Positions 55,795 to 64,000 of a stretch of DNA of 64,000 nt are shown here, piece by piece. The stretch comes from CAYMAZ01 sp964388575 (lineage in GTDB: Bacteria > Bacteroidota > Bacteroidia > Bacteroidales > DTU049): positions 49,483-113,482 of the forward strand of contig CAYMAZ010000006.1 in assembly GCA_964388575.1 (NCBI GenBank), given 5' to 3'. The notes below the pieces were generated by a model. That model made no database searches. It worked only from the letters and a program-made list of their open reading frames with translations, and was not told where the DNA came from. Position numbers and translations under genes: made by a program. How positions within the stretch are numbered: the stretch's first letter is position 1; each line of letters starts with the position of its first letter.

Positions 55795-57138
55795 ATGGAA
55801 ACAAAAAAAGAACTGAAAATTTTAATGTGGATCGCAGTTGTGTTTGCGGCTGCATTTTTCCTGCCCCTAGAAAGTGAACGATTCAACACTGCAATATTTG
55901 CAACTTTGGATCTTGTAAAATGGTATGCACGTGAACACGTTGTCCTTTGCTTACTTCCAGCATTCTTTATTGCCGGGGTAATTGCTGTTTTTGTGAGTCA
56001 GGGTTCTGTGCTTAAATACTTTGGTGCCAATGCAAAAAAATGGCTTTCCTACACTGTTGCATCTGTATCAGGTACGATACTCGCAGTATGCAGTTGCACC
56101 ATTCTTCCGCTTTTTTCAAGTATTTATAAAAGAGGTGCCGGCCTAGGCCCCGGAATTGCTTTTCTCTATTCAGGCCCGGCGATTAACATCCTGGCAATCA
56201 TATTAACTGCACGAATTCTCGGCTTCGAAATGGGTATGGCAAGAATTATTGGTGCAGTGGTATTTGCAGTTGTGATTGGTGTTGTCATGTCGCTGATATA
56301 CCGTAAAGAGGAAAAGGTAAAGCGTGAAGAACAGATGAATATTCCGGTCATACCTGAAAAACGCCCAATGTGGCAAACATCACTGCATTTTTTCACACTG
56401 GTACTCATCCTTGTTTTTGCCAACTGGGGAAGTCCTGCCGAAACAGACACATCCAGTGCATGGTATTACATTTATACGTATAAATGGTACATAACAGGAG
56501 GCTTTTCACTGTTACTAATGTATTCTCTGATCAGAGTTCTCAAAATTACATGGTGGTGGGTTTTGCTTGCAGGTTTGGCCACGGCTCTTGCAGCAATCTT
56601 ATCAACAACCTTCATCGAAAATTCCAAACTAAGTCCATTGGTGCCGATGCTGGTTGGAATTGTAGCCCTGAGTATCATTACCCTGAAAGACAAAAACGAA
56701 GAAGAAAACCGTGACTGGACAGTTTCAAGCTGGGATTTTGCAAAACAAATTATGCCTCTGCTTGCTATTGGGGTTGTGATTGCCGGTTTTCTTCTGGGTT
56801 CAACACATGACGGAACAACCATTCCGGGAGTGATCCCCAATGAATGGGTTGCCTGGCTGGTTGGAGGAAACTCCGTATTTGCAAATTTCTCTGCATCAAT
56901 CATCGGTGCTTTTATGTATTTTGCAACACTGACCGAAGTTCCCATTTTGCAGGGGTTGATTGCATCGGGTATGGGCAAAGGACCTGCTCTTGCTTTGCTT
57001 CTTGCTGGTCCATCCTTGTCATTGCCAAATATGTTGGTTATCAGAGGTGTTCTCGGAACACAAAAAACAATTGTATATGTATCTCTGGTTGTTGTAATGG
57101 CTACAATTGCAGGGTTAATTTACGGAGGTCTTTTTTAA
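55795..57138 (+). CDS. Permease of the DUF318/ArsP_1 family
   Basis: 447 residues from the ATG at 55795 (METKKELKILMWIAV); an open frame upstream to 55696 only reads through the inverted repeat. About ten membrane segments. Hallmarks: AVCSCTILPLFSSIYKRGAG and FLYSGPAINILAIILTARIL in the first half, and an LAGPSLSLPNML repeat in the second. Some members (ArsP) export trivalent organoarsenicals, while others are annotated as Cu/Zn efflux (SO_0444). The CSC motif and the ars context favour a metalloid substrate. Confidence 0.9.
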   Translation: METKKELKILMWIAVVFAAAFFLPLESERFNTAIFATLDLVKWYAREHVVLCLLPAFFIAGVIAVFVSQGSVLKYFGANAKKWLSYTVASVSGTILAVCSCTILPLFSSIYKRGAGLGPGIAFLYSGPAINILAIILTARILGFEMGMARIIGAVVFAVVIGVVMSLIYRKEEKVKREEQMNIPVIPEKRPMWQTSLHFFTLVLILVFANWGSPAETDTSSAWYYIYTYKWYITGGFSLLLMYSLIRVLKITWWWVLLAGLATALAAILSTTFIENSKLSPLVPMLVGIVALSIITLKDKNEEENRDWTVSSWDFAKQIMPLLAIGVVIAGFLLGSTHDGTTIPGVIPNEWVAWLVGGNSVFANFSASIIGAFMYFATLTEVPILQGLIASGMGKGPALALLLAGPSLSLPNMLVIRGVLGTQKTIVYVSLVVVMATIAGLIYGGLF

Positions 57139-57169
57139 AATATAAAACCATTATCAAACAATAATTATA

Positions 57170-57595
57170 ATGAAAACATCAGAATTACCAAAGTATCAGA
57201 ATTTTCATCTTGAGGGTGTGAAACACATCGCTCCTTCAGATGCAATTGAAGCAATCACAAATCATCAGGCTGTATTGATTGATGTTCGTGAAGAAAATGA
57301 ATTACAAGAGGAGTGTTTCGACATCAGTGAGGTGCTCAACCATCCAATGTCTGTCATTCTGGACAGATTGAAAAATATTTCGAAAGACCAAAACATTATT
57401 CTGGCCTGCGAAGTGGGAGAACGAAGCACCAAGGTAGCCAATCTTTTTAATATTCAGGGATTTCCTTCTGTGGCAAACCTTGATGGAGGTCTTAAGATGT
57501 GGAAAATGATGGGTTTACCTGTAAAAATATCAAATGTTTATGGCGGTGGATGCAGCGGATGCAGCTCCTGTTCAGACGAAAGTAGTTGTTGCTGA
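57170..57595 (+). CDS. Rhodanese-like protein with Cys-rich tail
   Basis: 141 residues. One rhodanese domain: LIDVREENELQEECF, then active-site loop LACEVGERSTKVAN with Cys80, and VANLDGGLKMWKMMGLPV. The end GGGCSGCSSCSDESSCC has six Cys, suggesting metal(loid) binding. No signal peptide. It follows the permease by 31 bp. Confidence 0.9.
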   Translation: MKTSELPKYQNFHLEGVKHIAPSDAIEAITNHQAVLIDVREENELQEECFDISEVLNHPMSVILDRLKNISKDQNIILACEVGERSTKVANLFNIQGFPSVANLDGGLKMWKMMGLPVKISNVYGGGCSGCSSCSDESSCC

Positions 57596-57633
57596 AAAGA
57601 TCAAATTAAATTACTTGCTAATGAAAATATATG

Positions 57634-57660
57634 TATTTTTGTTTCGTTAATTGACGAAAC
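57634..57660 (+). promoter_or_regulatory. Promoter and predicted ArsR operator 2
   Basis: A -7 box TATTTTTG (57634-57641) overlaps the first base of palindrome GTTTCG-8nt-CGAAAC (57641-57660, spacer TTAATTGA). A further CGAAAC follows at 57662. It lies 37 bp before the ATG at 57698. Confidence 0.78.
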
Positions 57661-57697
57661 ACGAAACATAAAGTTAAATGTCTAAAATTCAAAAATT

Positions 57698-58099
57698 ATG
57701 AAAAAATCAATTGTATTTATCTTTGCTGTAATGCTTGCAATGGCAGGTTTTGCTCAGAAAAATTCTTCATGTATTGTGATGTATTTCAAGGCTGACCTGG
57801 CATGTTGTAAGGCCAGAGCCTGTGCTGCGCTTGAAAATGATGTGAAATCAGTTGTTGAGAAAAACTTCACCAATGGTGATGTTATATTTAAGGAAATAAA
57901 AATAAGTGATCCTGAAAATGCATCATTGGTTGAGAAGTACAAAGCTCAGTCTCAAACAGTCATTATTGTTGCAAACAAGAAAAAGAAATTTGCATCAGTC
58001 GATGCTTCTGCTTTGGTAAAGGATTATGTGAAGAGTCAGGATAAAACTGCTTTTGAAACTTCATTTGTTAAACTCATTCAGGATAGTATGAAATTATAG
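57698..58099 (+). CDS. Secreted ArsF-like thioredoxin-fold protein 1
   Basis: 133 residues. Signal peptide (1-19, GFAQ). IVMYFKADLACCKARACA carries three Cys in place of the CxxC of the second copy at 58756. Pattern (YFxxxxxC, KEIKISDPENASLVEKY) follows the ArsF family of the ars nitroreductase-associated group. First gene of the second ars transcript. Confidence 0.75.
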   Translation: MKKSIVFIFAVMLAMAGFAQKNSSCIVMYFKADLACCKARACAALENDVKSVVEKNFTNGDVIFKEIKISDPENASLVEKYKAQSQTVIIVANKKKKFASVDASALVKDYVKSQDKTAFETSFVKLIQDSMKL

Positions 58100-58151
58100 C
58101 AGAAGCTTGTTGAATTTCAAATATTTGAAGAACCTACGAAATCTTGATAGA

Positions 58152-58508
58152 ATGAAAAGTAAACACCGGAATCTAAACAACGAGGAAATAGAAAAATTGT
58201 CAATGTTTGTAAAAGCAATGGCACATCCCACACGTATGTGGATATTGCAGTTTCTTTCGAGACAGAATTGTTGTTTCAGCGGTGAAATTGCAGACGAATT
58301 GCCCTTTGCGAGATCAACAATTTCAGAACATCTTAGACAATTGAAAGCCGCTGGTCTTATTCAGGGTGAAATTGAGCATCCCAAAATCAGGTATTGTATC
58401 AATAAAGCAAATTGGGAAATGGCAAAGCAAATGCTGGATGTCCTTTTTAGTTTTGAGATCGATTCTGAAGAAGTAAAGTTATGTAATTTGGAACACAATA
58501 AAGTTTAA
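58152..58508 (+). CDS. arsR: ArsR-family repressor 2
   Basis: 118 residues from the ATG at 58152. Winged HTH: MAHPTRMWILQFL, then FARSTISEHLRQLKAAGLI. Ligand Cys40-Cys41 (NCCFSG) and YCIN near 84, as in ArsR 1; it adds a longer C-terminal tail with another Cys (KLCNLEHN). Transcribed with the ArsF-like genes, 52 bp after the first. Confidence 0.92.
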   Translation: MKSKHRNLNNEEIEKLSMFVKAMAHPTRMWILQFLSRQNCCFSGEIADELPFARSTISEHLRQLKAAGLIQGEIEHPKIRYCINKANWEMAKQMLDVLFSFEIDSEEVKLCNLEHNKV

Positions 58509-58513
58509 AAATT

Positions 58514-58750
58514 ATGGAAATAAAAGTACTGGGCCCCGGTTGCCCAAAATGTAAAAATCTTGAATCAATAACAAGAGAAATTGTTGCTGAAAATAATATT
58601 GATGCAAGTGTTGAAAAAGTTGATGATATTATGAAAATCATGGAGTATGGAATTATGCGTACTCCAGGACTTGTCATTGACGGAAAAGTGATGTTCAGTG
58701 GTCGTGTCCCATCGAAAGAAGAGTTAAAATCAATTATTGAAAAAGCTTAA
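58514..58750 (+). CDS. Small thioredoxin-like protein (TM0996 / redox-active disulfide type)
   Basis: 78 residues. KVLGPGCPKCKNLE carries a CPKC redox pair (Cys10, Cys13), followed by MRTPGLVIDGKVMFSGRVPS with the cis-Pro. Cytoplasmic. It starts 5 bp after the arsR 2 stop. Probably a reductant for ArsC or for the ArsF/ArsG pair. Confidence 0.92.
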   Translation: MEIKVLGPGCPKCKNLESITREIVAENNIDASVEKVDDIMKIMEYGIMRTPGLVIDGKVMFSGRVPSKEELKSIIEKA

Positions 58751-58755
58751 ACAGT

Positions 58756-59187
58756 ATGAATATGAAAGCCATCGGCAGAACAATGTTGTTTTTAGGTTTT
58801 GCATTTTTTGTTATCTCCTGTGGTTCAGGTCAGGCTGAAAAAACTACAGAAAATGAACAAACTGTATTTGGAAAATCTAAAGTAGAAGTTTACTATTTTC
58901 ATGCCACAAGACGCTGTGCCACCTGCAATAGGATTGAAGAAATTGCTCAGAACGTTGTAGAACAGGATTATGGGAACAGCGATGTAAAGTTTTTTTCGAT
59001 CAATTTTGATGAAAAAGAAAACAAAGCCATGGTCGAGAAGTATCAGATTGGCTGGTCTTCACTCATCATTGCATCTGCTGGTGATTTTGAAGATATTACC
59101 GATCTGGCCTTTCAGATGGCAATGGCTGATCCTGAAAAACTTGAGGTGCGCATTAATGAAGTAATAGATGCTTATTTAAACAGATAG
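58756..59187 (+). CDS. ArsF-like thioredoxin-fold lipoprotein 2
   Basis: 143 residues. Lipobox FAFFVISC (Cys22) with G at +2. KVEVYYFHATRRCATCNRIE carries the CxxC of the ArsF family; IGWSSLIIASAGDFED follows. Start ATG at 58756; ATG at 58762 is also in frame. The family is associated with ArsG, whose gene follows after 1 bp. Confidence 0.85.
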   Translation: MNMKAIGRTMLFLGFAFFVISCGSGQAEKTTENEQTVFGKSKVEVYYFHATRRCATCNRIEEIAQNVVEQDYGNSDVKFFSINFDEKENKAMVEKYQIGWSSLIIASAGDFEDITDLAFQMAMADPEKLEVRINEVIDAYLNR

Positions 59188-59188
59188 T

Positions 59189-59908
59189 ATGCTCGATGGC
59201 CTGAATCAGTTTCTAAACAATGCCTATTCCAATGCTGAGTTACCTGTGATTTCTGCACTTGTCCTGGGTTTAATGACTGCCATCAGTCCTTGTCCCCTGG
59301 CTACTAACATCAGTGCCATCGGGTTTCTGAGCAGAAACCTTTCACGTAAGAAAATGATCCTGTGGCAAGGTTTGGTTTATACTTTGGGACGTACAATTGC
59401 TTATGTCGGCCTTGCTGCTCTGTTTTTCCTTGGGGCAAATCAGATGAACATACAACGCATTGTTGCACAGTATGGTGAAAAACTACTTGGCCCACTACTG
59501 ATTCTCATCGGGGTTTTTATGCTTGATCTGATCAAATTAAAATTACCAGGTTCAGGAAAACTGGCTCAAAAGGCCGAAGAGAAAAGCAAAAGTGGTTCTT
59601 TTTGGAGTGTGCTCTTGCTGGGAATCGTCTTTGCCCTTGCTTTTTGTCCCTACAGCGGTGTGCTGTATTTTATGATGCTTATCCCCCTCACATTATCAAG
59701 TCCTGAAGGATTGCTGCTTCCAGTTGTGTTTTCTGTTGCAACCGCATTACCTGTCTTATTATTTGCTTTTATGATTGCATATACTGTGTCGGCAGCAGGC
59801 ATTTTTTACAATAAAATTAAGATATTTGAGTTCTGGTTCAGAAGGATTGTGGGTGTGATTTTTATCCTGGCAGGACTGTTCCTGATATGGCAGGTATATG
59901 TAGGTTAA
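59189..59908 (+). CDS. ArsG-like permease (CcdA/DsbD-type membrane protein)
   Basis: 239 residues with six membrane segments. LMTAISPCPLATNISAIGFL (Cys35) and LAFCPYSGVLYF near 152 form the paired Cys-Pro half-repeats of the CcdA/DsbD family; ArsG is the ars-linked branch. It would pass electrons or efflux organoarsenicals with ArsF. Co-transcribed with the previous gene; a 90-bp gap and a new promoter follow. Confidence 0.87.
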   Translation: MLDGLNQFLNNAYSNAELPVISALVLGLMTAISPCPLATNISAIGFLSRNLSRKKMILWQGLVYTLGRTIAYVGLAALFFLGANQMNIQRIVAQYGEKLLGPLLILIGVFMLDLIKLKLPGSGKLAQKAEEKSKSGSFWSVLLLGIVFALAFCPYSGVLYFMMLIPLTLSSPEGLLLPVVFSVATALPVLLFAFMIAYTVSAAGIFYNKIKIFEFWFRRIVGVIFILAGLFLIWQVYVG

Positions 59909-59983
59909 TAATTGAAAACTTAAAGGGACAGAATGTTTATAATTTGATAACAAAAAATCAACAATTTTGAAATCAATCTCATC

Positions 59984-59991
59984 TATTTTTG
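59984..59991 (+). promoter_or_regulatory. -7 promoter box of rhodanese-arsC-acr3; implies a leaderless mRNA
   Basis: TATTTTTG matches TAnnTTTG and ends 7 bp before the ATG at 59999. No TTTCG-CGAAA palindrome is present, so this unit may be constitutive or controlled otherwise. Confidence 0.5.
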
Positions 59992-59998
59992 CAATCTA

Positions 59999-60427
59999 AT
60001 GACTCAATCAGAACAACCTGATCAATTCATGAGAGCGTTTCAGCCACAAACGGGCAAAGTATTGGGAATTTCTTCAGGCGATGCACTCAATGCATGTTTG
60101 ATAGGGGCAACGATTCTTGACATCAGGGAAGAAGAATTTTCACTTTACAAACAGTTTCGGGTGCCTCATGTTCTGCTGATGCCGTTAAGTCACGCCATGC
60201 AGCACATTGATAAACTTCCTGATGACAAATGGCTGATCGTTGCTGATGCAGCAGGGAACCTTGCAGGTGATTTTGCAGCGATACTGCTTCAATCAGGAAT
60301 GCAAAAAGTGTGTGTCCTTTCCGGCGGGATTGTCGACTGGGAAAGAGCGGGTAATCCTGTTACAACAGACACCAGTCAGCAATTATCCGGATCCTGTGTA
60401 TGTCAACTGAAAAAGAGAAATACATAA
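59999..60427 (+). CDS. Rhodanese-like protein lacking the catalytic Cys
   Basis: 142 residues. The fold is kept: ATILDIREEEFSLYKQFRVP, LMPLSHAMQHI and VCVLSGGIVDWERAGNPV. At the active site the usual Cys is Asp83 (IVADAAGNLAGD), so thiosulfate sulfurtransferase activity is not expected. The tail has two Cys (GSCVCQLKK). It overlaps the region before arsC and is co-transcribed with it. Confidence 0.85.
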   Translation: MTQSEQPDQFMRAFQPQTGKVLGISSGDALNACLIGATILDIREEEFSLYKQFRVPHVLLMPLSHAMQHIDKLPDDKWLIVADAAGNLAGDFAAILLQSGMQKVCVLSGGIVDWERAGNPVTTDTSQQLSGSCVCQLKKRNT

Positions 60428-60444
60428 TTAAATTCAGTAAAACA

Positions 60445-60864
60445 ATGAAAATCCTCATTCTTTGCACCGGAAACTCCTGCCGAAGCCAGATGGCTGAAGG
60501 ATTTCTCCGTTTTTTTGCACCTGAAGCAGAAGTGCATTCTGCAGGTACAAATCCGTCCGGTCAGGTCCATCCCACAGCAATTCAGGTCATGAAGGAAGTC
60601 AATATTGATATTTCTGCGCATTCCCCGAGATCAGTAGATCAGTTTATTGACCGTGAATTTGATTATGTGATCACAGTGTGTGACGGAGCGCGTGAATCCT
60701 GTCCTGTTTTTACAGGGAAAGTTAAACATCGGATGCACATCGGTTTTATTGATCCTGCCGAAGCTACTGGAAGCGAACAGGAAATACTCACAGTTTTCCG
60801 CAATGTGCGTGATCAGATCCGAAATGACTTCTTCAGGTTTTACAATGAACATCTGGTATCTTAA
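60445..60864 (+). CDS. arsC: Arsenate reductase, thioredoxin-coupled type
   Basis: 139 residues from the ATG at 60445; an in-frame ATG at 60400 would overlap the previous gene and add 15 untypical residues. LILCTGNSCRSQMAEGF is the low-Mr phosphatase loop (Cys7, Arg13). Cys79 and Cys86 in VCDGARESCPVF correspond to Cys82/Cys89 of pI258 ArsC; all three catalytic Cys are present, offset by three. It reduces arsenate to arsenite with thioredoxin, and precedes acr3 by 13 bp. Confidence 0.96.
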   Translation: MKILILCTGNSCRSQMAEGFLRFFAPEAEVHSAGTNPSGQVHPTAIQVMKEVNIDISAHSPRSVDQFIDREFDYVITVCDGARESCPVFTGKVKHRMHIGFIDPAEATGSEQEILTVFRNVRDQIRNDFFRFYNEHLVS

Positions 60865-60877
60865 AATTTGAAAAATC

Positions 60878-61906
60878 ATGACTAAGAAAAAGAAGATAGG
60901 TTTCTTTGAAAAATATTTGACCGTTTGGGTTGCTGCATGTATTATTTTGGGCATCATCATCGGGCATTTTACAGGAGAGACAATGCAATTTCTGAGTAAA
61001 CTTGAAATTGCACGTGTCAATATTCCCGTTGCAATTTTAATCTGGCTGATGATTTATCCTATGATGCTTCAGATAGATTTTTCAAGCATCAGAAATGTTG
61101 GCAAAAAGCCAAAAGGAGTTATTCTGACCGTTGTGATCAACTGGCTGATCAAGCCATTTACGATGGCATTTTTTGCCTGGATATTTTTCTCAAAATTATA
61201 TGCGGCATGGATAGATCCGTCGATGGCCGGTGAATATATTGCAGGAGCAATCATACTCGGGGCGGCACCCTGCACAGCCATGGTCTTTGTATGGTCCTAT
61301 CTGACCAAAGGAGATCCCAATTATACTCTGGTGCAGGTTTCAATCAATGATCTCATTATTCTTGTGGCCTTTGTTCCGATTGTGGGGTTGTTGCTTGGAA
61401 TAACAGATGTCTCAATTCCGTATGATACACTCGTGGCAAGTGTGATTATTTTTGTTGTTGTTCCGCTTGTTGCTGGTTATCTGACGAACAGGATGCTCAT
61501 TCACCGAAAGGGAAAAGAGTGGTTTCAGAACAATTTTCTTCCCCGTTTCAAACCCGTAAGCATTGTTGCACTTCTTGTAACACTCATACTGCTGTTTGCA
61601 TTTCAGGGCACAAACATCACAAACAACCCGCTGATCATTCTGCTTGCTGCTGTTCCGCTTGTTCTTCAGACATATTTTATTTTCTTTCTTGCCTGGTTTA
61701 CAGGCAGGTGGATCAAATTACCTCATCCAGTATGTGCTCCTGCAGCAATGATCGGTGCCAGCAATTTCTTTGAACTTGCCGTGGCTGTGGCCATCGCATT
61801 GTTCGGGTTTGAATCGCCCGCCGCACTTGTCACTGTTGTCGGGGTGCTGGTTGAAGTGCCGGTCATGCTGTCGCTGGTTGCTTTTGCCAACAGGAATAAG
61901 TTCTGA
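60878..61906 (+). CDS. acr3: Arsenite efflux transporter Acr3
   Basis: 342 residues, ten membrane segments. Acr3 motifs: WLMIYPMMLQIDFSSI, GAAPCTAMVFVWSYLTKGDP with the essential Cys132, and ASNFFELAVAVAIALFG. It pumps arsenite out across the inner membrane. Last gene of the ars island. Confidence 0.96.
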   Translation: MTKKKKIGFFEKYLTVWVAACIILGIIIGHFTGETMQFLSKLEIARVNIPVAILIWLMIYPMMLQIDFSSIRNVGKKPKGVILTVVINWLIKPFTMAFFAWIFFSKLYAAWIDPSMAGEYIAGAIILGAAPCTAMVFVWSYLTKGDPNYTLVQVSINDLIILVAFVPIVGLLLGITDVSIPYDTLVASVIIFVVVPLVAGYLTNRMLIHRKGKEWFQNNFLPRFKPVSIVALLVTLILLFAFQGTNITNNPLIILLAAVPLVLQTYFIFFLAWFTGRWIKLPHPVCAPAAMIGASNFFELAVAVAIALFGFESPAALVTVVGVLVEVPVMLSLVAFANRNKF

Positions 61907-62004
61907 ACATCTGAACATCTCATTGTTAACTTTTTTCATTTTCTGTTGCAGTGAAGGTCAGCAGAATATTTGTATTTTTACAATACATTTTTAAAAAGTA
62001 TATC

Positions 62005-64000
62005 ATGGTTTTACGTTTCATCGCTCCGGTTTTGCTATCATGTTTATTTATTATCAGGGTTTCCGGACAGACAACCAACGGAGAAACCGGCTTTCTGAAA
62101 GAAGGGACTCTGGTCATCAGGGTCAAGGAAAATTTCAGGCATATCTGTTCGGATAACAGAATAGACCATCCGCTTATGCTGGCTGTACTGGCTGAAGCCG
62201 GCAACGGGCAGGTCAGTAAAATGTTCCCTTTTCACAGAAAACCTGAAAAGGAAACAGATGATTATGGCAATTCGCTGGTTGATTTGAGTTTGATCTATGT
62301 TGTTGAGTTTTCTCCTGAATATGAACTTTTATCTGCAGCCCGACTGATGATGTCTTCCGGAATTATTGAATATGCCGAGCCTTATGTGATCCCTGAGACA
62401 CTTTATGTCCCCGATGATCCGTTTCTGACGAATCAGTATTATCTTTCGAATATCAAAGCCTATGATGCCTGGGAAATCTGGAGAGGAGACACCAATTATG
62501 TGGTTGGGATCACCGATACCGGTTATGAGTTTAACCATCCCGACCTGATCGGTGCTGTGAAATACAACTACAATGACACCATTGACGGAATTGACAATGA
62601 AAACGATGGCTACATAGATAATTTCATGGGCTGGAATCTTGGTGAAAACAACAATAATCCCCAGTACAATGCAATTGGGCACGGAATTCATGTTTCCGGT
62701 ATTGCCGGAGCAACCCCTGACAATTCATTCGGTATTGCCGGTGTAGGGTTTAACACCCGGTTGTTGCCAGTCAAAATTGATAATGCAGCAGGTTTACTCA
62801 CAATGTCATGGCAGGGAATTGTTTATGCTGCTGATCACGGTGCTCAGGTGATCAATTGCAGTTGGGGAAGCACATTCAGCTCAGGTCAGTTTGGTCAGGA
62901 CATCATCAATTACGCCACTTTCAACAGAAATGCACTGGTTGTGGCAGCATGCGGTAATTCAAACAATGAACGAATGCATTATCCATGTGCATATCAAAAT
63001 GTCTTATGTGTTGCTGCTACAAAGGATGACGATCTGAAATGGGAAAATTCAAGTTACTATCGAAGGGTCGATCTTTCCGCACCTGGGTTTAATATCTATT
63101 CAACCTGGGTAAATGGGAGTTTTGTTTATTCGGGTGGGACTTCAATGGCATCTCCGTTGGTTGCTGGAACTGCTGCTCTGGTCTGGTCTTATATGCCCCA
63201 GTTGACACCATTACAGCTTTCAGAACATCTCAAAAACACTGCAGATATTATTGATACTCTGCCCCAAAATATTCTTTTTCAGCAAAAACTTGGTTACGGC
63301 AGATTAAATATGTACAGGGCTTTAACTGATACAATGAAACCTGCTGTGAAACTTCAATCAGTTGATATTACTGACAACAACAATCAGGTATTTGGGGTCA
63401 ATGATACACTTTTTATTACAGGCAACTTTTTTAACTTTCTTGCACAAACAAATGATCTCAGGATTACTATGCAATGCGTTTCTCCGTTTGTGCAAATGAT
63501 CGATTCTCTTTATATTGCAGGAGTACAGTCAACCATGACATCTTTCAACAATGCTCAGCAACCTTTCTCCATGAAACTGCTTCCGGGAATCCCTTCAAGC
63601 TATAACATTGAACTCAAATTTGAATATGCTGACAGCGGATATACAGGTTTTGACTTTTACTCACTCACGGTCAATATTGATTACCTTGACCTCAACATCA
63701 ATAAAATAACTGCAACAATCACAAGCAAAGGCACCATAGGATATAATGACAACATAAACTTTCAGCAGGGTAGAGGATTGAGGTTTGAAAATTCTTCGTC
63801 GCTGCTCTCATGTGCCGGGTTTATGATCGGACGGTCAAATAATCAGGTGTCCGACAATTTATATGGATTTGCAACTCCATTCGATGCTGACTTTGAACCC
63901 ATTATGGGCGTTGGATATGTTGTGCCTCCTCAAAAAGGTGACCAGCAGATCACAGGGGTTTTCAATGATGATGGTGCAGGAACACAGAAATTGAATATTG
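62005..64000 (+). CDS. Secreted S8 (subtilisin-like) serine protease, C-terminal end outside window
   Basis: 665 residues visible, open to the right edge. Signal peptide (about 1-22, VSGQ). Catalytic triad motifs: VGITDTGYEFNHPDL near 170, GHGIHVSGIAG near 226 and GGTSMASPLVAG near 379. A beta-rich region follows from about 450. A T9SS sorting domain would be expected at the missing end. ATG at 62005 opens a clear signal peptide. Confidence 0.93.
   Translation, partial: MVLRFIAPVLLSCLFIIRVSGQTTNGETGFLKEGTLVIRVKENFRHICSDNRIDHPLMLAVLAEAGNGQVSKMFPFHRKPEKETDDYGNSLVDLSLIYVVEFSPEYELLSAARLMMSSGIIEYAEPYVIPETLYVPDDPFLTNQYYLSNIKAYDAWEIWRGDTNYVVGITDTGYEFNHPDLIGAVKYNYNDTIDGIDNENDGYIDNFMGWNLGENNNNPQYNAIGHGIHVSGIAGATPDNSFGIAGVGFNTRLLPVKIDNAAGLLTMSWQGIVYAADHGAQVINCSWGSTFSSGQFGQDIINYATFNRNALVVAACGNSNNERMHYPCAYQNVLCVAATKDDDLKWENSSYYRRVDLSAPGFNIYSTWVNGSFVYSGGTSMASPLVAGTAALVWSYMPQLTPLQLSEHLKNTADIIDTLPQNILFQQKLGYGRLNMYRALTDTMKPAVKLQSVDITDNNNQVFGVNDTLFITGNFFNFLAQTNDLRITMQCVSPFVQMIDSLYIAGVQSTMTSFNNAQQPFSMKLLPGIPSSYNIELKFEYADSGYTGFDFYSLTVNIDYLDLNINKITATITSKGTIGYNDNINFQQGRGLRFENSSSLLSCAGFMIGRSNNQVSDNLYGFATPFDADFEPIMGVGYVVPPQKGDQQITGVFNDDGAGTQKLNI

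Noticed and set aside
61926..62691. Minus-strand open frames opposite the S8 protease
   Set aside because: They are antisense shadows; the plus strand holds a complete protease pattern with its catalytic triad.

Overview
The window looks like a chromosomal segment of a free-living, low-GC Bacteroidota, probably near the Bacteroidales/Marinilabiliales. The evidence is: secreted proteins with type IX secretion (T9SS) sorting domains of types A and B; promoter -7 boxes of the TAnnTTTG form; a ComEC without its metallo-beta-lactamase domain; TIGR02757, DUF1573 and DUF2490 family proteins; and a korAB 2-oxoacid:ferredoxin oxidoreductase. The lineage is inferred from gene content only.

Layout. 1-4.5 kb: the start of clpB, then three T9SS-exported proteins (M28 peptidase, small sorting-domain protein, Omp28-like protein). 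4.6-10.2 kb: comEC, a lipoprotein, apbE, rpsT, tRNA-Glu and a YjbR-like protein. 10.4-13.5 kb: a TonB-dependent receptor behind a TPP riboswitch (predicted thiamin uptake) and a frameshifted DksA/TraR-type zinc-finger gene. 13.6-20.8 kb: a minus-strand block with TIGR02757, PpiD-like chaperone, SUF genes (DUF59, sufE, sufS), yajC, DUF1573 and nusB. 20.8-29.8 kb: a subclass-A2-like class A beta-lactamase, then a cassette of DUF2490 outer-membrane protein, small lipoprotein, DUF4956 membrane protein, VTC-domain protein and a T9SS-exported CotH kinase, then uncharacterised envelope proteins. 29.9-39.4 kb: a split saccharopine pathway (lysine degradation), purC, lemA, TPM and CHAD proteins, an AddA-like helicase-nuclease and a 55-residue ferredoxin. 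39.7-44 kb: korAB and a T9SS protein.

A compact integrated element of about 4.5 kb (44119-48705) sits in the 3' end of a tRNA-Arg gene. It has perfect 44-bp direct repeats at its ends, a tyrosine integrase, an excisionase-like helix-turn-helix protein, an unrecognised 336-residue protein next to five 11-bp tandem repeats, and a DUF4468 cargo gene. It also carries clusters of a 12-bp-spaced TTACCTACA repeat near both ends and its own copy of the tRNA 3' end and terminator.

Right of it: yqgE; a murL-like/murD pair that suggests a Xanthomonas-type route for D-glutamate in peptidoglycan; a hybrid sensor kinase; and an arsenic/metal-resistance island (55.4-61.9 kb) with two ArsR regulators, a DUF318 permease, two ArsF-like proteins, a thioredoxin, an ArsG-like permease, two rhodaneses (one lacking the catalytic Cys), ArsC and Acr3. 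Two matching palindromes upstream of two of its transcription units look like shared ArsR operators. The window ends inside an S8 subtilisin-like protease.
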